64,000 nt of DNA from Amia ocellicauda (Eukaryota > Chordata > Actinopteri > Amiiformes > Amiidae), in assembly GCF_036373705.1 (NCBI RefSeq), contig NC_089856.1, forward strand, positions 1,105,501-1,169,500, given 5' to 3'. Position 1 is the stretch's first letter; every line of letters starts with the position of its first letter. The notes under the pieces were generated by a model that saw only the letters and a list, made by a program, of their open reading frames with translations, did not search any database and was not told where the DNA came from. Shown here piece after piece: positions 1-10,181 of the stretch. Both the position numbers and the translations under genes were made by a program.

Positions 1-291
1 AAAATATAATGCGAAAATAAACTAATAAAGACCAACGGCAGCAGGACACAGAGCCGCGCTTATTGCGGTGCATTGAATCCAGATCCGAGACAGCGCGGCG
101 GCGGCGCGGTCCTGCCCGGGCAGAGCTGTGCGCTGCGGGCACCCGTGTGCGTCAGTCCCGTGACAGACCGGAGCGGCTGAGCCCCGTCGGCCGTGTTTCG
201 GTTCGGGTCTGTGGGTGTTAATATGACGCTGTTTTCCGCGGTGTCCTCTGCCCGGTCTCTCTCTCTGAACCCCTCCTGTTGATTTGTTTAG
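1..291. other. GC-rich sequence upstream of the first visible PET100 exon
   Basis: This stretch is rich in CG dinucleotides, especially at 95-160. It ends in a pyrimidine tract and the acceptor TTTAG at 287-291. No PET100 exon 1 is visible. It is probably PET100 intron 1 next to a CpG-rich promoter outside the window. Confidence 0.5.
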
Positions 292-2086
292 ATGATGCTG
301 TACCTGTCCTTCCCGGTGACAATGTTCTGGATCTCCAACCAGGCCGAATATTTCGAGGAATACGTGGTGAAGAGAAAGGCGAGTTGCTCGGGTTGTTTTT
401 CTTGTGTGTTAAACTATAAATGAAGATGAATCCTGGATGTGATTCTTTAGGAAAAGGAGTTTAGACTCAAGAGTGCTGGGGGTCTGGAACAACCTGCCAC
501 CGTCTGACACACTGGCTGACTGACACACTGACTGACTGACTGTCTGTCTGACACACTGACTGACTGTCTGACTGACTGTCTGTCTGACACACTGACTGTC
601 TGTCTGACACACTGACTGTCTGACTGACTGTCTATCTGACACACTGACTGACTGACTGTCTGTCTGACACACTGTCTGACACACTGACTGTCTGACTGAC
701 TGTCTATCTGACACACTGACTGACACACTGACTGACTGACTGACTGTCTGTCTGACACACTGACTGTCTGACTGACTGTCTATCTGACACACTGTCTGAC
801 ACACTGACTGACTGACTGACTGTCTGTCTGACACACTGACTGACTGACTGTCTGTCTGACACACTGACTGACACACTGACTGTCTGACTGACTGTCTGTC
901 TGACACACTGACTGACACACTGACTGACTGACTGACTGTCTGTCTGACACACTGACTGACTGACTGACTGTCTGTCTGACACACTGACTGACACACTGAC
1001 TGACTGTCTGTCTGACACACTGACTGACTGACTGACTGTCTGACTGACTGTCTGTCTGACACACTGACTGTCTGACTGACTGTCTGTCTGACACACTGAC
1101 TTCAGAAGTCGTTTGACCACGGTGTCCTGCCGGCTCATGTCCGAGAGCGGCTCATCCTGTCCTCCAGTCTGCTGAGACTCGGGTGAATCTGCTCGTGTCT
1201 CTAGTGCAGTGATGTTGGCTCTGCTGATTGAAATGTGTTGCCTGTTGTGAGCTGACCGCGCTGTAACTCTGTCTCTGCAGAGGGAGCTGTACCCCCCCGA
1301 TGAGAAGCTGCAGGTGAGTGTCTGCCCGTGCTGAAACTGGGGGCCGTCCTCGTCATTGCTGCCTTCGCCTCTGCCAGGCCCAGCCTCGCACTGTTGTGCC
1401 TCTGGAGCTGGGGGGGGCAGTTGTGTGCTGACAGGAATTGTAATTGTCATATTTATGCCAGGGTTACAAAGTGGCTGTGTGTGGAGCGTGCTCTCCCTCT
1501 CCCTCTCTCTCTCTCTCCATCTCCCACAGATTTAATATATATATATATATGTATTATTGGCATGACTTTATTTCATCAGTGTCGCCAAAGCGTTTACAAA
1601 CACAATCAGGCACATCAGAGACAGTAATAGCAAATAACAAATGCGCACACACACTCTCATTGCATACCCCCCTTCCCTAACACACACACACACAGCCTCC
1701 CACGTTACAAGAAATCGATGGGCTCATTCTCCAGGCATCCGAGCTCTGTCACCCGAGGGGGGGGGCGCAGCCATTGAGCGCTGACAGCGACTGGTGGCTC
1801 TCTGAAGGGCCGGACCGAAGGGGCCGATCATTACTCCACCATGAGAGAACGCAACAAAATAAAGACCGCAGTGTGCTCTTTGGAAAAGAAAAGAGAAAGG
1901 AGAGAGAGAGAGTCAATAAAGTCATGTCATGCACCTTGAGTTGAAATTGAATTGAGAGAGAGACGTTCTGATGTCTTTGTGTCTCTTGTCCTGTCGCAGA
2001 AAAAGAGGCTGGAGGAGTTTCGGGACCGTGTGAGGGAGAGGAGGGAGCTCAAGATGCAGGGCGAGATGGAGACGGGGACGCAGTAG
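292..2086 (+). CDS. PET100: PET100, cytochrome c oxidase assembly factor (5' partial)
   Basis: PET100 is a small inner-mitochondrial-membrane protein needed to build complex IV. Three coding exons are visible: 292-378, 1281-1313 and 2000-2086, ending at TAG 2084-2086. They join in phase 0 and give 57 residues beginning MMLYLSFPVTMFWISNQAEY, which carries the hydrophobic N-terminal segment of the family, then the charged helix RELYPPDEKLQ and KKRLEEFRDRVRERRELKMQ. Vertebrate orthologues begin with a short extra exon (about nine residues ending in FR just before this Met). I cannot find it in bases 1-291, so it should lie left of the window. The first donor is a non-canonical GC (AAG|GCGAGT at 376-384). 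The product is of normal length for the family once exon 1 is added. Identification rests on alignment with the recalled human protein. Confidence 0.93.
503..1100. repeat. CTGA/CTGT tetranucleotide-derived repeat in PET100 intron
   Basis: About 600 bases are built almost only from CTGA, CTGT and CTGACACA units in irregular order. It lies inside the PET100 intron 379-1280. Long antisense open frames of Gln, Ser, Val, Asp and Arg arise from the repeat and are not genes. A short related tract recurs in the STXBP2 intron at about 13343-13380. Confidence 0.95.
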
Positions 2087-2327
2087 GACCAGTGAGGTGG
2101 GAGCGGCCCCCGAGCTGACCCTTGGCCCAGAGCACAGAGCGGACAGGACCAGCGGGCCCGGGCTGTCCCTGCCTCTGCTCTTTGTCCCTAATGAGAAATG
2201 TGAGACTCTTAAGCACAGGAACGTGCAAACTTATATTAGCAGGCCTTGTGTGCAAACTGCCCCACTGCACCCTTAATCAGGTATCAGGTGGGCGGTCAAA
2301 AACGGGGCCTGCGCAGGAAGACGTGGA

Positions 2328-2333
2328 AATAAA
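2328..2333 (+). terminator. PET100 polyadenylation signal
   Basis: A canonical AATAAA lies 242 bases after the PET100 stop codon, with T-rich sequence following at 2369-2385. It is the first such hexamer downstream and the likely end of the PET100 transcript. Confidence 0.7.
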
Positions 2334-3088
2334 ATCTCATCGCCTTTTCTTTGTGTGCTTATTTATCCTTTTTTTTTTTTTATCTGTTCAATTAGAGAAA
2401 CAAGCTTAACGAATCAAAACATTAAATAACTAATCTTTTTTTCAAGCCCAGTTGATTTCTCCGCTACTTCAAAGTACAAGAACAGAAAACAAAACCACGC
2501 TGGGGGTGTAAATACGCCCTACAAAGACCTCTGGATGCAGGGACGAGGGCCAAGCTGAAAATGAAATCTCGTGGCCCTGGGCTGTAATATATCGGCAACT
2601 GGAGACCGTGATAAATGTCTTGTGCAAAGCCGTGTGTGATTTCTGTAAATATGATGCCATTAAAGGTTTCTTCTGTCCTTCGTGTGAAGTCTTGGGCTTT
2701 TCCTGCAGTCTTACAGGCAGGAGACTACGCTTCCTCTCCTGTGCGACTCGAATGGGTTTGGAAGTAGGTCAGTGTTCTCCATTATTAATTGATTTCGCCG
2801 CAGTCTAAGAGATAAGGTTCCCTTTGAAGGGTCCCACGTTACAGAATGTAATTGCTGGAGAGAAAAAGCAAAGCAAATCATTTGAAGTATTCCTTCCATT
2901 GTCTGCTCGGTTCTGTTCTGAAAATCTATTCTGAGAACCTGCTTCTGTTTTCCTGTAGATAACGATTGTGCTGGTTCTCATCTGGACCATTAAAAATAAC
3001 TTCCCCAGAGTCTCGTGGTGGCCCACTGACCTATGTGGTTCAAGGACTTTTTTTCCAGTGTGAAAGTGTTTGTTTTATATTATATATA
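2334..3088. other. Intergenic stretch, nothing recognised
   Basis: This is the gap between the PET100 poly(A) signal and the first Tc1-like element. Only short open frames without family resemblance are present, and no RNA gene was seen. Confidence 0.6.
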
Positions 3089-3960
3089 CAGACTGGTGAC
3101 AAATTAAAAGAAAAACCTGAATAATTGAGTGGAGGAATGTAACGAATGCAGATGCCAAACAGGTGCACTGCATGACACAATTAAGCAATTAACTCTGCGG
3201 CTCTGTTGCATGTATACAAATGCTGAGGAGGCCCAGCTGACCTCGATTTTGGATCCAGGTGGCAAGATGAAAAGATCTAAGTGACTGTGAAAGAGGATTA
3301 TTATTGGGGCACAATAGGCACTGGTCTACAGAGATGTTGAAAAGTGATCTGATCAGATGAGTCATCCGTCACCATATTCTGGACAAGTGGGCGAGTGCGT
3401 GTGTGGGACACCAAGAGAACGGGACAGGCCTGACTGCTGGACCCCTACAGTGAGGGGGTCCGGAGGCTCTGTTATGCTGTGAGAGTCATTTTCCTGGCAT
3501 GGTTTGGGTCCACTTGTCCCCTTAGAGGGAAGGGTCACTGCAAATCATGACAGTTATTCTGAGTGATCTCCTTTATCCTATGGTGACACATTTCTCTCCT
3601 GATGGGAGTGTCTCTTCCAGGATGACAATGCCCATCCACAGGGCACGAGGGTCACTGAATGGTGTGATGAGTGTGAAAATGATGTGACTCATATGCTCTG
3701 GCCTTCAGTCACCAGATCTCAGCCCAATTGAACACCTATGGGAGATTGTGGACCGACGTGTTAGACAGCGCTCTCCACCACCATCTTCAAAACCCCAAAT
3801 GAGGGAATATCTTTTGTAAGAATGGTGTCCATCCCTCCAGTAGAGTCCAGAGACTCGTAGAATCTGTGCCAAGAGCAGTGAAGCTGCTCTGGGGCTCGTG
3901 GTGCCCAAGACCTCACTGAGACACTGTATGTGGGTTTTTATTTAATTTGTCACCTGTCTG
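3089..3960 (+). mobile_element. Tc1-like transposon, family A copy 1, internally deleted
   Basis: The element starts CAGACTGGTGACAAATT and ends AATTTGTCACCTGTCTG. These are inverted termini, flanked by TA at 3087-3088 and 3961-3962, as expected for Tc1/mariner insertion. The interior translates in pieces as a Tc1 transposase: a [14 protein letters not shown] stretch was probably once present, followed by a motif ending in GGSVMLW, then a C-terminal [15 protein letters not shown] motif. Frames are broken, and at about 870 bp it is roughly half the length of an autonomous Tc1 element. No functional transposase can be made. Confidence 0.9.
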
Positions 3961-5090
3961 TATGTATATACTGTATATGTAACAACATAAGGATGCATGA
4001 CTAGATCCTTGCCTGGAATGAGATGGCCAAAGAAAGAAATGCTTCTGAGAATGAAGTTATCTGTGACATATTGAAGGGGCTGGGTGGGCGGGACTGATCA
4101 CAGGGGAACAGATTAGAGAGCGACTGATAAAGTAGTTATGCAATGGATACCGCTGTCTGTGAAGGGTGGCTCGATCTTGCCATTCCTGTGCCGCAAACCT
4201 CCACTCATTCGCTTCAGGGCAGCTGTTTGAAGCCAATGTGCAGCGTCAGCTTCTCAGATCGGAAACCAAGGGACTCAAGCAGCATTGTAATGAAGCCGTT
4301 TATACCGCCGGGGAATGTGTTCAGCAAAAGAGGGCTCTAAATGGATTAACACTTCACATCATGTAGCTCAGATTCTCCCTCTCCAACTCCTCCTCTCTGC
4401 TCCGTCTCTCCCTTGTCCCTCCAAGGTGGACAGTGTCATAACAGAAACAATACAGACAATGTCACAGTGTAGGACAGTGTGGACATGGCGGAGGTCATGA
4501 CTACATAAACGCAAGCGTCCCAGTGGTGGAAACAGAGGAGGGTCGGGTGTGATGTCATGGGGATTGCCTCGTGATGTCTCTGGACTCACTCGATGCCCAG
4601 GTCAAGCTGGTGGTCCACACGGAATCAGCACAGAATCAAGCCGAATTGGACAAATTCGTTTCGGTAACCTGACCGGTGTCCCAACACACGTCTGAGGTAG
4701 ACGGACAGAGACGATAGATTGAAGGACGCACTGAAGTAAGACGATGATTTTAAAAATAACCAGGCAACTCAAGACTACCGACTAACTGGCCATAGCTAAA
4801 CATCTTCACAGCTGTAGACTAACCAGATCACTAGGTACTAACCTGACTCCTAGGTAGTGCTCAGAAATGAGTGACTGATCAAGACTTTTCCAACTCCCTA
4901 CTTTGGTCCAGAAGCTTGGAGAGATAAAGAGAGAGAGAGGGACAGAGGGAGCAGGGAGAGGAGACAGATGTGGAAGTGTTGGAAAGTGGAATGGAGGAGG
5001 AGAAGGAGTAGTGGGGCCTCTCTGGTGCCCCTGGGGGGTCAGGACCGGTGGTGGTGGACGTAGTGAGGAAGAGGAGATCAAAGTTTCCAG
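3961..5090. other. Stretch between Tc1 copy 1 and the EEIG/FAM102-like exons
   Basis: No repeat or RNA gene was recognised. One weak candidate first exon for the downstream gene is 4574-4600: ATG, nine codons ending in CAG, then GTCAAG. It ends in the phase that exon 5091-5194 needs, but it lacks the basic N-terminus usual for the family, so it is only a guess. Confidence 0.35.
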
Positions 5091-6662
5091 GTCTCCCTGT
5101 TCCTGAATCAGCTGGACAATATGCCCAGGGTCACCAGAGTGCTGTACTGCAGGGTCAGGCTGCAGGACGGGACGTACCAACTGGAGACACCACGGTGAGG
5201 GGAGCGAGGGGATGTTGGGAAGGTAGAGAGCAGTGAGGGACAGGGGAGAGGTAGGTGTGCTGATAAAGGCATCTCCCAAATGATTTGTATTATTATTAAT
5301 AATAATATGCTACCAGTTAAAACATTTAGTTCTGGCAACATTGTATGAGGTTGTGGTTTAGTTGTAGTTTTTAAGGTGTAGAATCGTCTTATCCTGACCT
5401 CGTGGTGCTGCTCTCTGCTTGTCTCCTTCACCGCTCCCTGGATCTTTAATGTCCACCCAGCGCAGTCCTATTATTATGCATTACTAATTGTGTGCATCTT
5501 TTGTGCATCTTTTTACATCCAACCGACACAAACCTTTCTTTCTGTGAGTTGCTTGTCAGCCATGCTTCTGAGGAATGTCGTGTAAATATCACTCCATCAC
5601 ATTATCTGACAACCTTTCACAACCTCCCATGGAGTCGACAAACTGGTGTCGCCACATCGCCGAACGTGTCCTGCGGTCACTGTGTTAGAAATGTCGCCAC
5701 AGTATTGTTTGTTCACCTGGGTTGGGCTCCCAACACACGAACCCGGCACATGGTGGGCTACGTGGATGTGAATCTGTCCCAGTTCGAAGGTACGGGACTC
5801 TGCCGGAGACGTGCCCCTTGCCATCGATCCAATGTGTTTCAAACTGTAGCCAAAACCTGAGCGGGGGATCTTACAGGTTTCTAATGCAGAAAAACCCTTC
5901 ATGCAAATGGATACTTTTGATCAGGCAGTGTGCCCACCCCTGCGCAGATGCAAATAAATATATATATTTATATATTCAGTGGGGAATCTCTCTCTCTCTC
6001 TTAGCTGGGGATTCGGATGCAGCTGCTGTCTGGGGACCCTTGTTTCCGAATGTAAACTGTCGTTGTCCCATGGCGCCACACAGCCATGATTCCCAACCCT
6101 GGCCCCGGGCCCTGCTGCCCTGCTGTTTCTGCTCTAACACGCGCTCTCAGCTACTGAATCGAACCCCTTAATTGTCTCTTAATGATGGCAACAGTTGGAG
6201 TTTTCAAGCTCCATAGAAAGTGAGACCAGGCACTTCAATCCTCCATCATTCTGTAAACTAAGGAAGTTCAAAAGTCAAATTACACAAATCGGTTCACATT
6301 GACACTGAATCTCCCAGGCACCGCACACGGGCCGAACCTTGAGGCCGAGACACAACACCAAGCACAAAAAGGGAGCTTGCACTAGCACAGGCTATGCACC
6401 AGGCACGTGGACAACTCAGAGGACCTCCTGCCCACTGGACAGGGTGAGGGCCTGTCTGTCTTTCTGTCTGTCAAATCAGTTTCCTGGTCTCAAATTATGT
6501 CTCCCATGCAATTATTATTATAGTAATTAGTTACTACTGTAATTATTACTACTGTTCTTATTATAACTCTGTTTGCTCTGATTGGCAGATGAAGTGAGGG
6601 TGGCTGTGTATGTGGGCCCGGATGGGAAGCCAGCCCTGGGACACAGACACTGCCAGCAGTGA
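5091..6662 (+). CDS. Candidate third EEIG/FAM102-family protein (N-terminal C2 domain)
   Basis: EEIG1 (FAM102A) and EEIG2 (FAM102B) carry an N-terminal C2 (NT-C2) membrane-associated domain; EEIG1 is linked to oestrogen response and osteoclast formation. Six splice-flanked exons fit in phase: 5091-5194, 5560-5789, 5890-5924 (GC donor, weakest), 6005-6051, 6391-6443 and 6589-6662 with TGA at 6660-6662, giving about 180 residues. Conserved pieces, in order, are VLYCRVRLQDGTY (family VLFCKVRLLDGG), VGYVDVNLSQFE (family LGFADLNLAEFA), RMQLLSGDPCFR (family MQLMSGDPCFK) and VAVYVGPDGKPALGHRH (family C-terminus LRLFVGPGGSTTFGSHH). The long Ser-rich middle of the family is replaced by about 17 residues, and the first exon was not found securely. 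It lies on the same strand as STXBP2 and directly upstream of it. It could be a diverged working gene or a recent pseudogene; no internal stop appears in the joined frame. Confidence 0.6.
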
Positions 6663-6999
6663 GCCACGAGTGGGCCAACAGAGGGACTGACTGACTGACA
6701 CACTGACACATGGAATGACTGATTATTATTAATTATTATTATTCCTCTCACATCATTGTCATTATTTACCATGCTAAAATCACAGTAAAGTGTAGAGTGG
6801 TGTATTGTGGTACAGAAATTCAATAAGTGTTGTGTAGTGTAGTGTCCTGTGGTAGCCTGTTAACACAGTAACGTGTCATGTGGTTGACCCTGCTTAAGAT
6901 TTCATAGTGACCACAATCTGTGGTGACATCAAATAGAGTGCTATTACTACTCTGATTACAAACTGTCACTGATACAAACCACACAAAATAATACATATA

Positions 7000-7809
7000 C
7001 AGACCGGTGACAAATTAGAGGAAAAACCTGAATAAATGAGTGGAGGAACATAACGAATGCAGATGCCTCCAAACAGGTGCACTGCATGATACAATTAAGC
7101 AATTAACATCCTGTCACGCTCTGTGGCATGATGTATAAATGCACATTTGAGAGTTCAGTGGTGCAAAAACCATAGGCACTGGTCTACAGTGATCTGGTCA
7201 GATGAGTCATCCGTCACCATGTTCTGGACAAGTGGGCGAGTGCGTGTGTGGGACACTAAGAGAACGGGACAGGCCTGACTGCTGGACCCCTACAGTGAGG
7301 GGGTCCGGAGGCTCTGTTACGCTGTGGGGGGCATTTTCCTGGCATGGTTTGGGTCCATTTGTCCCTTTTAGAGGGAAGGGTCACTGCAAATCATGACGCA
7401 GTTATTCTGAGTGATCTCCTTTATCCTATGGTGACACATTTCTGTCCTGATGGGAGTGTCTCTTCCAGGATGACAATGCCCATCCACAGGGCACGAGGGT
7501 CACTGAATGGTGTGATGAGTGTGAAAATGATGTGACTCATATGCTCTGGCCTTCAGTCACCAGATCTCAACCCAATTGAACACCTATGGGAGATTGTGGA
7601 CCGACGTGTTAGACAGTGCTCTCCTCCACCATCATCAAAACCCCAAATGAGGGAATATCTTTTGGAAGAATGGTGTCCATCCCTCCAGTAGAGTCCAGAG
7701 ACTCGTAGAATCTGTGCCAAGAGCAGTGAAGCTGTTCTGGGGCTCGTGGTGCCCAACACCTCACTGAGACACTGTATGTGGGTTTTTCCTTTCATTTGTC
7801 ACTCGTCTG
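7000..7809 (+). mobile_element. Tc1-like transposon, family A copy 2, internally deleted
   Basis: Termini match copy 1 (CAGACCGGTGACAAATTAG at the left, TTTGTCACTCGTCTG at the right), with TA at 6998-6999 and 7810-7811. The interior matches copy 1 over most of its length, including the C-terminal transposase segment [15 protein letters not shown] and a [17 protein letters not shown] stretch. The N-terminal third of the transposase is missing. It sits about 200 bp upstream of the STXBP2 start, close to the promoter. Confidence 0.9.
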
Positions 7810-7899
7810 TATATTGTGCAAAAAGTACTGCTGCCTGCAGACCAATAATCTTCAGATACTTTCATCTCTAGTTATTATTTAGCTGAAGTATAAATCGCG

Positions 7900-8017
7900 G
7901 GCGCTTGCAACAGACCCTGGCTGACGTCACGCTGGCGGTCGGAAGGGGCGTTGTTTAAGAGGGGCGTGTCTGTCTGTCTGTTTTTCCGGTGGAGAGTGAA
8001 AAGCAGGAAGTAGCAAG
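7900..8017 (+). promoter_or_regulatory. STXBP2 promoter region with CRE palindrome
   Basis: A full cAMP-response-element palindrome TGACGTCA lies at 7922-7929, about 90 bases before the start codon. It is followed by GC-rich sequence and AGAGGGGCGTG. No TATA box is evident at a usual distance. A second TGACGTCA occurs inside intron 1 at 8157-8164. The role is inferred from motif and position only. Confidence 0.5.
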
Positions 8018-8392
8018 ATGGCTCCCAGCGGCTTGAAGGCGATAGTCGGAGAGAGTGAGTGGATTTTAAACTTGTCTAAGCGCCTGTATTTCTGAGACAG
8101 TGGCCGTCACAGGCTTTCTCTCGCGGGGAGAGCGGGAGGCTGATGATGTCACACACTGACGTCATATGCGAACATGTAAATAGCAGTGTTGGTATCTAAA
8201 CGGTGTTACTGGCGTGATTCGGTTCGTTCATCAAACTACACACTGTTCAACATGGCATCAGTCAGGGTGTTGTGTAGAAAACTGGACCGAGACGTGTTTC
8301 TGTGAAGAGACGGGCTGGTGCGTTTGCTCCGTTGTGTTCAGTATCATAATAATGATAATAATGGGTTCAGGTTTGCGATAGTGGCTGGATGG

Positions 8393-8470
<78 letters not shown>

Positions 8471-10129
8471 TTATTAAAAATAATACAGAGGACGAGTTGG
8501 GCTGAAACGAGCGGGTTATTGAAGCACCGTGTCCGTGTGACTAATATGAATAATCACACATTGCATATCAGTTTCCAGAGCCGTGTTTTGACGCACAGTG
8601 TCTCTGTTGCTGTGCCAGCCTGCCTGCCTGGTCTCCTGACGCGGGGGAGGGTGCTGTGTGGGCTGGTTAAATATTACCCGAGCTTTGGATTTTTGTAAAC
8701 CTGACAACCACTGAATTACTATGGGGAAATAAGTGCTTTTTCCTGCCCCCGCTCTCTATCTGTCCATCTTCCTCCCTCGGCCGTGATGGAGGAAGTGGGT
8801 GAGCACAGGCCAGGAGGTGGGGTGGAGCCGCCAGACGAGGAAGCTCTGCAGGGTTACAGGCCACAGTGGAGGGAAACAGCCGTGTAGTGTGTAGTGTGTA
8901 GTGTGTTGTGTGTTGTGTGTAGTGATGGCCATTTAGCAGCACCAGCCCATACTATCCAATGTTGCAACATTGAAGCAAGACTGTTGGCGCAATGAAGTCT
9001 TATGAAGTCGGTCATATGGATGATTATAAGTGACACAATCCTCGGGATTACACTCCCAGGTCCTCGTGATTGAGTGTATGAGCTCAAACGACGGCAGGAA
9101 CCGCTCACATCTCCACTGCAGACCCCACAGCTTATTATCTGCCTGTCGGTCAGTGTGACGGGCCAGAGGGAGGGATGATGCAAATTCACAAACGCTTATT
9201 GAGTTGAAGAGTGAGAGTGGATCTCTCTCTCTCTCGCTCGCTGAACCTGTTCCTAATAGAAATGGGATGAGTCTCCCTCTGTGAATGGCATTATTCCCCT
9301 GAGGGCTGACATGTCACTGTCACAGTGTTTCTGGGGTATTCATTCTTGCTGTGATGTGACTTTGCTATGATCCTCTACGATGAAATACCTATTCTTCCAC
9401 CAAGCTTCTTTAACAGGCAGAATTGCCCTCACTGCAGTGCCCTGGCGTGGCCGTTTGAGTCGACCTGCCTGTGTGTTTGATGTTCTTTGTACAGCATATC
9501 CACACAGTAGCGGTCAGAGCAGAAACCTGCCTGTCAACAACAATCCACCACGTCGAAACCATGTTGGCATAGTGATATCACAATGGTACGGAGGTGTTTG
9601 GAGGGAACATGACAGAGAGAAGGACAAGTGCCATTTAATCTGTTTTAGTTTTAATTAGATTGTGTAACGTGGAGAAGTGTCAGTCTCCTTGCTCTCTCTC
9701 TCACACTGCACTCTCTCGCTCGCTCTGCTGATTTAGGTTAATTGGGTGACATGGAGCTGCCTGTTGCCTATGGCACCCAGCAGAACTGGACAATGAATGT
9801 ACCTTTATTAACATCTCTGTGCTCTGTTATCTGTCCATCTTTTCACCAAGTACTTTAGCCCAGTGTCAGGGTTACGACTGACAGTAATTGGGCCTATTCA
9901 TAATAAACAGGGAGGGAATGAGAGCACGGGACGGAGAAACGACTGTACTGTACTGTTTTATTCTGCACTGTTCTGTACTGTATTGCACTGCTCTTCACAC
10001 AGGAAGCTCCATGCTTGATTCAGTTTGGTGCTTTTGCATTCTGTATAAAATGTCAAAAGCAAAAGCCACTTGTTTTTTGTTGACAGTTTAAGCGAATCGG
10101 AAGTCACTCGTTTAACGGGGTGTTATTTT

Positions 10130-10181
<52 letters not shown>

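Noticed and set aside
409..1450. Several minus-strand frames rich in Gln, Ser and Val
   Set aside because: Produced by the CTGA/CTGT repeat; no domain, no codon bias, no splice support.
4574..4600. Candidate first exon of the EEIG-like gene (ATG to CAG, then GTCAAG)
   Set aside because: Phase fits, but the nine residues lack the basic N-terminus of the family and the donor is only moderate, so it was not put into the gene model.
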